This document shows, one piece after another, positions 51,638-58,654 of a DNA stretch of 64,000 nt. The first letter of the stretch is position 1; every line of letters begins with the position of its first letter. The notes below the pieces were generated by a model. The model was not told the origin of the DNA, did not search any database, and saw nothing but the letters and a program-made list of their open reading frames with translations. Position numbers and translations under genes: made by a program. Location: the NCBI GenBank assembly GCA_947629575.1, contig CANREF010000002.1:1-64000 (forward strand), read 5' to 3'. This stretch comes from an uncultured Clostridia bacterium (GTDB lineage Bacteria > Bacillota > Clostridia > Christensenellales > Borkfalkiaceae).

Positions 51638-52445
51638 GACACTTTTGCGCATCCTCTTTGTCGGTCTTTTGGCGTTTTTCTGCGCATTGTGCCTTGCTCC
51701 CGCCGGAAAGATGGGGGCAAGCGCCGCCACGGAGAGCGAGGCTGAGTGCGTCATGGAAGTCTCTTCCCGCCGCATCCTCTCCGAAAAAAACGGGCAGGAT
51801 TGCCTGCCCATGGCGAGCACGACCAAGATCATGACCGCCCTTGTCATCCTCGACGACTGCCGTTTGGACGAGGAAGTCGTCATTCCGCAGGCGGCGCAGG
51901 GCGTGGAGGGCTCGAGCGTCTACCTCAAAGCGGGGGACAAATACACCGTGGAGGAACTGCTCTACGGGCTCATGCTACGCTCGGGGAACGACTGCGCCGT
52001 CGCGCTCGCCATCCACCACAGCGGCAGTGTGGAACGCTTCGCCCGCAAGATGAACGAAAAGGCGATCTTGCTCGGGACAAGAGACACATTCTTTGTCAAC
52101 CCGCACGGGCTTCCCGCCAAGGGGCATCACACCACTGCGCGCGACCTCGCGCTCATCGCCGCCTGCGCCATGGAAGATCCGACCTTTGAAAAAATCGTCT
52201 CTACAAAGTACTATGCCACGCATAGTTGGCAAAATAAGAACAAAATGCTCCGACAATACGACGGAGCGAACGGCATTAAAACGGGTTACACCGTGGAGGC
52301 GGGGAGATGTCTCGTGACGGGCGCACGGCGAAACGGCGTACAGCTCGTCTGCGTCGTCCTCAATTCCCCGCAGATGTATGAGCGCTCGGCGGAGCTGCTC
52401 GACGCGGCTTTCGAAAAGTTTTGCACGGGCGGCAAAACAGCTTGA
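51630..52445 (+). CDS. D-alanyl-D-alanine carboxypeptidase (DacB-like)
   Basis: 271 residues with a signal peptide (ILFVGLLAFFCALCLAPAG). Motifs: MASTTKIMTALVIL (SxxK), RSGNDCAVALA (SxN) and GIKTGYTVEAG (KTG). It lacks the C-terminal PBP5 beta-domain, as in the spore cortex enzyme DacB. It overlaps gerW by 8 nt. Codons near 52205-52230 are AT-rich and contain the perfect palindrome ACTATGC-CAC-GCATAGT. Confidence 0.92.
   Translation: MNKTLLRILFVGLLAFFCALCLAPAGKMGASAATESEAECVMEVSSRRILSEKNGQDCLPMASTTKIMTALVILDDCRLDEEVVIPQAAQGVEGSSVYLKAGDKYTVEELLYGLMLRSGNDCAVALAIHHSGSVERFARKMNEKAILLGTRDTFFVNPHGLPAKGHHTTARDLALIAACAMEDPTFEKIVSTKYYATHSWQNKNKMLRQYDGANGIKTGYTVEAGRCLVTGARRNGVQLVCVVLNSPQMYERSAELLDAAFEKFCTGGKTA
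52207..52226 (+). repeat. dispersed palindromic element, copy in the carboxypeptidase gene
   Basis: AGTACT (52207-52212), 8 nt, CATAGT (52221-52226). Codon phase differs from the other coding copies. The encoded YYATHSW could be native sequence, so this copy is less certain. Confidence 0.4.
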
Positions 52446-52490
52446 TTTTTTCCGAAAATTTGTATATCATGTAAGAGACTGAGGTTTCAC

Positions 52491-53195
52491 ATGCGTATCA
52501 ACAAATTTTTGGCGGAACAGGGGATCGCTTCCCGCAGAGGGGCGGACGAACTCATCGCCGCGGGCAGAGTGACGCTCAACGGCAAGAAGGCAAGTCTCGG
52601 CGACGAAGTTTTGCCCACGGACGAAGTTGCGCTCGACGGAAAGAGCCTTTCCCACAAAGTAAAGTTTGAATATTATATCATGAACAAGCCCAAGGGGTGC
52701 GTCTGCACCGTCAAGGACGACCGCGGCAGAAAGACGGTGCTCGACCTTCTTCCGAAGGACGCGGGCCGCGTCTTTCCCGTGGGCAGGTTGGACTATGACA
52801 GCGAGGGACTGCTCATCCTCACGAACGACGGCGACCTCGCCTTTCGCCTCACCGCCCCCCAGAGCGAGATCCCCAAGACCTATCTTGTGCGCGTGGAGGG
52901 GACGCTCTCCGAAGCGGCGCTCAACCGTCTGCGCACAGGGGTGGAACTCGAAAAGGGGGTCGTCACGGGGAAGTGCAAAGTCAACATCATCGAGACGGAC
53001 AAGACCTACACCAAACTGCACATCACGCTCACCGAAGGGAAAAACCGCGAGATCCGCCGCATGTTAGAGGCTGTGGGAAGCCATGTGGACTTCCTGAAGC
53101 GGATCAAGGTGGGGGACCTCACCCTCTCGGGGCTCGACCGCGGCGCCTGCCGCAAGCTCACGCAGGAGGAGATCTTCTATCTGAAAAATCTATAA
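52491..53195 (+). CDS. rluB: rRNA pseudouridine synthase (RsuA/RluB family)
   Basis: 234 residues. S4 domain at the N-terminus (MRINKFLAEQGIASRRGAD), then the catalytic GRLDYDSEGLLILTNDG with its Asp, and the family end EGKNREIRRMLEAVG. In Bacillota the rluB homologue follows dacB, as here. A GAGG site lies before ATG. Confidence 0.94.
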   Translation: MRINKFLAEQGIASRRGADELIAAGRVTLNGKKASLGDEVLPTDEVALDGKSLSHKVKFEYYIMNKPKGCVCTVKDDRGRKTVLDLLPKDAGRVFPVGRLDYDSEGLLILTNDGDLAFRLTAPQSEIPKTYLVRVEGTLSEAALNRLRTGVELEKGVVTGKCKVNIIETDKTYTKLHITLTEGKNREIRRMLEAVGSHVDFLKRIKVGDLTLSGLDRGACRKLTQEEIFYLKNL

Positions 53196-53198
53196 AAG

Positions 53199-53224
53199 AA
53201 AAACTCTGCTTCCGCAGAGTTTTT
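53199..53224. terminator. bidirectional terminator
   Basis: AAAAACTCTGC-TTCC-GCAGAGTTTTT between the convergent rluB and lexA genes. Confidence 0.9.
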
Positions 53225-53234
53225 TCATTACCTA

Positions 53235-53840
53235 TCAGAAACTTCTCAAAAGTCCCACGACCTTGCCGAGGATGTGAACGCGGCTCTCTTCATCCAATAC
53301 AAAATCGGAGAGCTTTGCATTCTCGGGGTGAAGGATGACCTTTCCGTCGCGGCGGAAGAAGCGCTTCACCGTAGCGCCCTCATCCACTCCGTCGTCGAAC
53401 ATGGCGACTACGATGTCCCCGTTTTCGGCGGTCTCCTGCTTCTTGACGACCACCTTGTCTCCGTCAAAGATGCCCGCTTCGATCATACTTTCGCCGCTCA
53501 CCCGCAAGAGGAAGAGGTCATCGCCCTTGAATTCCGCCGCGGGAAGGGTGTACATCTCCTCGAAATTTTCCTGCGCGAGAATGGGCTGACCGGCGGTGAC
53601 CGTGCCGATGAGGGGAGCTTTTATAGTTGAATTGCCCCGCACGGAGACGGCGCGTTTCTTTCTGTCCGCCTTGTTGAGGTAGCCTTGCTCCCGCAGACGG
53701 TTGACATAGGTGTACGCGGTCGCCGTGGATTTGATGCCGAGATCGCGGCAAATGTCCCGCACCGTGGGGGGGAATCCGTTCTCATCGCAATAGCGATCTA
53801 TGTATTTCACGACTTCGTTGAGCTTCTTCTGATCGATCAT
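53235..53840 (-). CDS. lexA: LexA repressor
   Basis: SOS repressor, 201 residues. The N-terminal winged helix contains PPTVRDICRDLGIKSTATAY. The self-cleavage site is A83-G84 (GTVTAGQP). The catalytic dyad is S118 (SGESMI) and K159 (GATVKRFF). ATG 53840 follows CGGAGG. The promoter (TTGCTA, 17 nt, TATAAT on the minus strand) overlaps a LexA-box-like site at 53885-53898, consistent with autoregulation. Confidence 0.97.
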   Translation of the reverse strand: MIDQKKLNEVVKYIDRYCDENGFPPTVRDICRDLGIKSTATAYTYVNRLREQGYLNKADRKKRAVSVRGNSTIKAPLIGTVTAGQPILAQENFEEMYTLPAAEFKGDDLFLLRVSGESMIEAGIFDGDKVVVKKQETAENGDIVVAMFDDGVDEGATVKRFFRRDGKVILHPENAKLSDFVLDEESRVHILGKVVGLLRSF

Positions 53841-53858
53841 CTTTCAACCTCCGAACAT

Positions 53859-53887
53859 ATTATAGCACAATCGGAAAAAAATAGCAA
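53859..53887 (-). promoter_or_regulatory. lexA promoter
   Basis: Minus strand: TTGCTA (53887-53882), 17 nt, TATAAT (53864-53859). Confidence 0.7.
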
Positions 53888-53898
53888 ACAAACGTTCT
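53885..53898. promoter_or_regulatory. LexA box
   Basis: CAAACAAACGTTCT matches the Gram-positive consensus CGAACRNRYGTTYG at 12 of 14 positions and overlaps the lexA -35 hexamer. Confidence 0.65.
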
Positions 53899-53929
53899 AT
53901 ACTTTCCGAAAATTTTTTCGCTTTTTTTC

Positions 53930-53957
53930 TTGTTTTTTCCGAAAAATACGGTATAAT
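53930..53957 (+). promoter_or_regulatory. promoter of the small Cys-rich gene
   Basis: TTGTTT (53930-53935), 16 nt, TATAAT (53952-53957). Confidence 0.55.
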
Positions 53958-53989
53958 ATAAGGTAGATACCGAAAAGGGGAGCGCTACA

Positions 53990-54175
53990 ATGGAAACGAA
54001 GATGTGCGTACTCGACGAAACGAAAGAGTGCGACGGCTGTATGGAGTGCGAGGTCTGCGACCTCGACCCCACAAAGATCTGCGACAACTGCGGCAAGTGC
54101 CTCGACATCAAGGACTACGCCGCATTCAAAATCGATAAAATCTATACCGACCCAAACGAATACCGCGATAAATAG
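53990..54175 (+). CDS. small Cys-rich protein
   Basis: 61 residues. Seven Cys after the first: CVL, ECDGCMECEVCDLDP and ICDNCGKCLD. The spacing CxxCxxCxxC with a later CxxCxxC suggests metal binding (zinc or iron-sulfur). GGGGAG precedes ATG. Divergent from lexA with a LexA box between the two, so damage control is possible. Known to me only as a short conserved type in clostridia; function unknown. Confidence 0.75.
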   Translation: METKMCVLDETKECDGCMECEVCDLDPTKICDNCGKCLDIKDYAAFKIDKIYTDPNEYRDK

Positions 54176-54197
54176 AGTAGTATGTCAGACATAATAA
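54176..54197. repeat. dispersed palindromic element filling a convergent gap
   Basis: AGTAGTATGTC-A-GACATAATAA. It contains TATGTC-A-GACATA and occupies exactly the 22 nt between the stop codons of the small Cys-rich gene and hflX. Confidence 0.5.
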
Positions 54198-55436
54198 CTA
54201 TATCTTGCGGAATTCTTGGAACTGCGGCGCATAAATAGAGGGAATGACCGCACAAATGAGCGCGCCCTCGTCGGTATAAGAGACCGTCTTTTCAAACAGC
54301 AGAGGGCGCAACTTTCCGTATTCGGCGCTTCTTGAATAGGGAACGAACAGTTCGGTGCATACGAAGCTGTCCTTCAGTTCGGCAAAGATCCGACGCTTGA
54401 GCTCTTCGAGACCTCTTCCTTCCCGCGCGGAAATGCGCACGGCGTCCTTTCCCGCATCCGCCCCCGGCGCGAGATCGCACTTGTTCAGCACCACGAGATA
54501 GGGCGATGAAAAGCCCATTTCCCGAAGGGTATCGAGCGTGGTGTTCAGCTGCGTTTCATAGTCGCCCGCCGCGTCGCAGACGATGAGCGCAAGATCGCAG
54601 TGCAGGGCGCTCTCGAGCGTAGATTTGAACGCCTCGATCAAATGGTGGGGCAGATCTTGCAAAAATCCGACCGTATCCACGAGCAGAAAGGGGACGCCCT
54701 CGATCTCAAAGGAACGGGCGGTGGGGTCGAGCGTCGCGAACAGGGCGTCCTTCGTGAGCACATCCGCTCCCGTAAGGGCATTCAAAAGGGTGGATTTTCC
54801 CGTATTGGTATAGCCGACAAGGGCGATCGTGCGCACCTTGTCTTTTTTTCTGCGCTCAACTTGGAGGAAGCGGCGCTGTTCGATCTCCTTCAGCCGTTCC
54901 TCGAGCGCATGGATGCGCGTGCGGATGTGACGGCGGTCCGTCTCAAGCTGGGTCTCCCCGGGCCCGCGCGTGCCGATGCCCCCTCCGAGACGGGAGAGCT
55001 CTCCGCCCTTGCCCTTCAGGCGGGGATAGAGATATTTGAGCTGGGCGAGTTCGACCTGCAGCCTTCCTTCGCTACTCTCGGCGCGAAGGGCAAAAATGTC
55101 GAGGATGAGGGTCGTGCGGTCGATGACCTTCCTGCCCCCGAGCGCCTTGGAGATGTTCTGCGTTTGGGAAGGGGAGAGGCCGCCGTTGAAGAGGACGGTG
55201 AGTTCAAGTCCCTCGAGCCGCTCTCTGAGTTCCCGCAGTTTTCCTTCGCCGATATAGGTCGCGGGATTGATCTCGCGGATATTCTGATAGATCGTGCCCG
55301 CATATTCCGCGCCTGCGCTCTCGATGAGGGCGACCGCTTCCTCTTGCAGTATGCGGTATTTCTCATTTTCGATCGGTTGTATGATATAGACGAGTTCGCT
55401 TTTTTCTGCCATGATTCCGACGCCGAGGTCAATCAT
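54198..55436 (-). CDS. hflX: ribosome-associated GTPase HflX
   Basis: 412 residues. The N-terminal HflX domain has YIGEGKLRELRERL and LFNGGLSPSQTQNI, followed by the coiled coil (GPGETQLETDRRHIRTRI) and the G domain with G1 GYTNTGKSTLLNAL, DTVGFLQDLPHHLIEAF and VLNKCD. It splits stalled ribosomes in relatives. ATG 55436 overlaps the recombinase stop; ATG 55412 (MAEKSE) is an alternative start. Confidence 0.94.
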   Translation of the reverse strand: MIDLGVGIMAEKSELVYIIQPIENEKYRILQEEAVALIESAGAEYAGTIYQNIREINPATYIGEGKLRELRERLEGLELTVLFNGGLSPSQTQNISKALGGRKVIDRTTLILDIFALRAESSEGRLQVELAQLKYLYPRLKGKGGELSRLGGGIGTRGPGETQLETDRRHIRTRIHALEERLKEIEQRRFLQVERRKKDKVRTIALVGYTNTGKSTLLNALTGADVLTKDALFATLDPTARSFEIEGVPFLLVDTVGFLQDLPHHLIEAFKSTLESALHCDLALIVCDAAGDYETQLNTTLDTLREMGFSSPYLVVLNKCDLAPGADAGKDAVRISAREGRGLEELKRRIFAELKDSFVCTELFVPYSRSAEYGKLRPLLFEKTVSYTDEGALICAVIPSIYAPQFQEFRKI

Positions 55437-56490
55437 CCTCTTTTTTATGTAGTTTTACAGCGCCTGCCACCGAGCGGCGGCGTTCCTCCGTGATCGCCGC
55501 ATAGTGCTTGCGCGTGGTATTGACGTCCTTGTGCCCGAGCACATCCGCCACGATGTAAATGTCGCCCGTCTCGCGGTAGAGCGCCGTGCCGTAGGTGGAA
55601 CGTAACTTGTGCGGCGTGATCTTTTTGAGGGGAGAGACGATCTTTGCGTACTTCTTGACGAGATTTTCAACGGCGCGCACGGTGATTCGCTTATACTGCA
55701 TGGAGAGAAAGAGGGGAGCTTGGGAGGAGTTATCCTCCACGCGCGAGTCCTCTTCCTTTTGGGCGAGATAGGCGCCAAGCGCGTCGCCAACTTCCTCGGA
55801 AAAATACAGAAGCGCCTGATTGCCTCCCTTGCGGGTGACGACAAAGGAGTTCGTCTTGAAGTCGATACTGCCGTTATTGAGCCCGACGAGCTCGGAAATA
55901 CGGATCCCCGTGCCCAAAAAGAGGGTCAAAATGGCGGTATCCCGCACCTTTGTCTTCTCGTGATAACTGTCCGCATGGGCGGAGAGCCCGCTTCCGTCCT
56001 CGGCGACATCCAAGATCGCATTCACCTCATCGCTGTCAAGGCGGATGATCTCCTTATCGTGGAGCTTGGGAGTGGAGACCTTGGCGGTATTGTTCACCTC
56101 GATGAGGCCTTTATTGAAAAAGTATTTGAAGAGGGAACGCACCGTAGAGAGCTTGCGCGCCTTGGCGCGTTCGTCGCAGGAGAGCCGCTTTTCGCCGAAC
56201 CGATAGTTGGAGAGATAGCTCAAGAAGATCTCGACGTCGGTATCCGTGACCCGCTCCATATCCTCAAGGGTGAACTCGCGCACTTCCTTCCCGCGGAACT
56301 TGCGCTTTGAGAGGAAGTCAAAAAAGATGCGCAGATCGTAACAGTAGTTGAGGCGGGTGAGGGGGCTCGTCCTGTTCTCAACGCCGCGCAGAAAATCTTC
56401 GCAGAACGGAGGAAGGGTCTGAAGCAGTTCATCGATGCGGTCGAGATTCTTCAGCGCCCGTTCCTGATAGTAATTCGTATCGTACTTCAT
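55429..56490 (-). CDS. tyrosine recombinase (XerC/XerD-like)
   Basis: 353 residues from ATG 56490. The N-terminal SAM-like core-binding domain is followed by the catalytic domain with R in GTGIRISELVGL, HKLR in KITPHKLRSTYGTALYRE, and LGHKDVNTTRKHYA holding the second His and the Tyr nucleophile. Length and lack of nearby phage genes suggest a chromosomal recombinase rather than a phage integrase. The promoter ends 7 nt before ATG, so the mRNA is likely leaderless. Confidence 0.87.
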   Translation of the reverse strand: MKYDTNYYQERALKNLDRIDELLQTLPPFCEDFLRGVENRTSPLTRLNYCYDLRIFFDFLSKRKFRGKEVREFTLEDMERVTDTDVEIFLSYLSNYRFGEKRLSCDERAKARKLSTVRSLFKYFFNKGLIEVNNTAKVSTPKLHDKEIIRLDSDEVNAILDVAEDGSGLSAHADSYHEKTKVRDTAILTLFLGTGIRISELVGLNNGSIDFKTNSFVVTRKGGNQALLYFSEEVGDALGAYLAQKEEDSRVEDNSSQAPLFLSMQYKRITVRAVENLVKKYAKIVSPLKKITPHKLRSTYGTALYRETGDIYIVADVLGHKDVNTTRKHYAAITEERRRSVAGAVKLHKKEDD

Positions 56491-56497
56491 ACCACCG

Positions 56498-56526
56498 ATT
56501 ATAGCACATCCGAGGACAGATGTCAA
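56498..56526 (-). promoter_or_regulatory. promoter of the recombinase gene, 7 nt from ATG
   Basis: Minus strand: perfect TTGACA (56526-56521), 17 nt, perfect TATAAT (56503-56498), then CGGTGGT and the ATG at 56490. Confidence 0.75.
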
Positions 56527-56817
56527 TTTTACGAATAGTTAAAAATTCTTGCGCGCAAAAATTTTTTCTCCGCGGCAGAACGGAGGGGAGAAAAACCCAC
56601 CCGACCGACATCCATAACTATTCGCAAAAGCCCAATTTTGAGAATAGTTTGGGCAAAAAATAGGGCGTTTTGACCCATTTTTAGCCCAAAAACACGTTTT
56701 TCCGCCCCGCGGGCGCAATTATGGCAGTATGGCTTTCTCTTTTGCGCAAGGTTTCTTTTTTCGCGTAGGGAAAAAAGAAACCGCCGAATTCCCGTCGGAC
56801 GGCGGAAAATAAGGCGG
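56527..56817. other. gene-free stretch with inverted repeats
   Basis: CGAATAGTTA (about 56532) has an inverted copy TAACTATTCG (about 56614), and GAATAGTTT follows at about 56643. Further on lie a strong stem GGTTTCTTTTTTC/GAAAAAAGAAACC around 56750-56781 and the GH13 terminator. I see no ORF or structured RNA that I recognise. Confidence 0.5.
56770..56815 (-). terminator. terminator of the glycogen operon
   Basis: Minus strand: CCGCC-N15-GGCGG followed by TTTCTTTTTT, about 20-70 nt after the GH13 stop codon. Confidence 0.65.
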
Positions 56818-56836
56818 ATTATGTCACGCATAGTAT
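56818..56836. repeat. dispersed palindromic element after the GH13 stop
   Basis: ATT-ATGTCACGCAT-AGTAT, directly abutting the stop codon at 56837-56839. Core ATG-N5-CAT as in the other copies. Confidence 0.45.
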
Positions 56837-58654
56837 TTAATTCAGGCGGGAGAGAACGCCGCAGGAGTTGGGTTTGACGACCAGTTGCCCCGTGAAGATC
56901 TCGCCCGAGAGATGCTCGATGAATTTCCCCGAAAAAGTGATCCTGTATTCCGTGTCCGATCGGTTGACGAAAACGTAGGCGCTCTGCGCCGCCTTTCGCA
57001 TATAGACCAAACAGGAAGCGTCCGCATAGATCTCTTCGTATTCGCCGTCCCGGAAGGCTTCCGCAAGGACGCCGCTCCTGAGCGCGCCGAGTTTGCTGTA
57101 GAAGCCGCGCAGTTCCTCGTCCGGGTGCTCCCAATCGTAACAGCCGCGGCAGAAGGGGTCGGCATAGCCTTCCATGCCGTTTTCGTCGCCGTAATAGACG
57201 CACGGAACTCCGGGCAGGGTGAATTGCAGGAGCGCCGCCGTTTTCAAGAGTTCTTTCCCGCGCCGCTTTGCTTCGTCGGAAAGGAAGGTGCGCGCCATCT
57301 CCTCCTTATCCGCAAGCTCCTCACAGCACAGCGCGGTGAGGATACGCGGCGTATCGTGCGTGCCGAGGATGTTCATGAGGCAGTTCAAAGCGGGAGCGGG
57401 ATAATTGTCCCGTAACATGGCGAGCGTCTCACGAAGCCCCGCAGTATTTCCCGTCCGCACGAAGTGGATGATCGCGTTCTTCAAAGGATAATCCATCACG
57501 CTGTCAAGCTCGCTGCCTTGAAGATATTCCCGCCTCACGCCATAGGAAACTTTATTGGAAGCGTCCTCCCAGACTTCGCCGAGGATCACCGCGTCGGGCG
57601 CTTCTTCCTTGACCGCTTTTCTCAGTTCTTTTAAGAAGAACTCCGGCAATTCGTCGGCGACGTCCAGCCGATAGCCGCCGATGCCGTGTCTGAGCCACCG
57701 CCGCACGATCCCGTCTTCCCCGAGAATAAACTTACGATAGCTCTCGGAACGCTCGTTGACGGCAGGGAGAGTTCTGATCCCCCACCAGCAGTCGTATTCG
57801 TCGGGGAAGGGGTGAAAACTGTACCAATCGGCGTAGGGAGATCGGGTCGATTGATAGGCGCCGAGGCTGTCGTATCTGCCGTAAAGGTTGAAATAGCGGC
57901 TGTCCGCGCCCGTATGGTTGAACACTCCGTCCAATATGATCTTGATCCCCTGCCTGTCGGCTTCCTGCACGAGGGCGTCGAAGTCCTCCTCCGTCCCGAG
58001 AAGGGAGTCTACTTTCGTATAGTCGCCCGTGTCATAGCGATGATTGGAAAACGCTTCGAATATGGGATTGAGGTATAAAACGGTAACGCCGAGCCCTTTG
58101 AGATAGCCGAGCTTTTCGCGAATGCCGTTGAAATTCCCGCCGAAAAAATCGTTGTTCAGAACTTGTCCATATTCATTCGGGCGGAAGTAGGGCATTTCCC
58201 CCCATTCCCTCAATATTTTGTGTTCGCCGACGGGGCAGTCGCCGCTCTTGAAAAAGCGGTCGGGGAAGATCTGGTACATCACGCCGCCTTTGAACCATTC
58301 GGGCGTGGTAAAATTTTCGCTGTAGACGGTGAGCTGCCACTCTTTATCCGTATCGAGCTCCCCTCTCCGCAGAAGTCCCCTTCCGAAGTTGCGCTCCCCC
58401 ACCCGAAAACGGTAAAAGTACAGTCCCGTTTCGTTGAAGCGCAGTGTGAGCGCGAACCTCTCCCCTATCCGCTCCATGGGAAATTCCTCCCACACTTCGC
58501 CGTCCCGTCTGAGAAGAAGGGTACAATAATCGGCGGAGAAGAAGTCTTCTCCGCCCCGAATCAGATATAGGGAAAAGGTCGTTTCGATCCCGCGGGCGAT
58601 CGCTCCGATCTTGCTCTTGCAGGCTTTGTCCAGGGGATCATAAAAGAGTTTCAT
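56837..58654 (-). CDS. GH13 alpha-glucosidase/neopullulanase-type enzyme
   Basis: 605 residues. An N-terminal starch-binding-like beta-domain (about residues 1-120) is followed by the (beta/alpha)8 barrel: GVTVLYLNPIFEA, DGVFNHTG, GYRLDVADELP (nucleophile Asp), ILGEVWEDAS (acid/base Glu) and ILGTHDTPR. No signal peptide, so it acts inside the cell on maltodextrins from glycogen breakdown. Its ATG directly abuts the glgP stop codon (no gap). Confidence 0.9.
   Translation of the reverse strand: MKLFYDPLDKACKSKIGAIARGIETTFSLYLIRGGEDFFSADYCTLLLRRDGEVWEEFPMERIGERFALTLRFNETGLYFYRFRVGERNFGRGLLRRGELDTDKEWQLTVYSENFTTPEWFKGGVMYQIFPDRFFKSGDCPVGEHKILREWGEMPYFRPNEYGQVLNNDFFGGNFNGIREKLGYLKGLGVTVLYLNPIFEAFSNHRYDTGDYTKVDSLLGTEEDFDALVQEADRQGIKIILDGVFNHTGADSRYFNLYGRYDSLGAYQSTRSPYADWYSFHPFPDEYDCWWGIRTLPAVNERSESYRKFILGEDGIVRRWLRHGIGGYRLDVADELPEFFLKELRKAVKEEAPDAVILGEVWEDASNKVSYGVRREYLQGSELDSVMDYPLKNAIIHFVRTGNTAGLRETLAMLRDNYPAPALNCLMNILGTHDTPRILTALCCEELADKEEMARTFLSDEAKRRGKELLKTAALLQFTLPGVPCVYYGDENGMEGYADPFCRGCYDWEHPDEELRGFYSKLGALRSGVLAEAFRDGEYEEIYADASCLVYMRKAAQSAYVFVNRSDTEYRITFSGKFIEHLSGEIFTGQLVVKPNSCGVLSRLN

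Noticed and set aside
55429..56490. Tyrosine recombinase as evidence of a prophage or integrative element
   Set aside because: No phage, conjugation or attachment features are found around it; it sits compactly upstream of hflX, which fits a chromosomal Xer-type enzyme.
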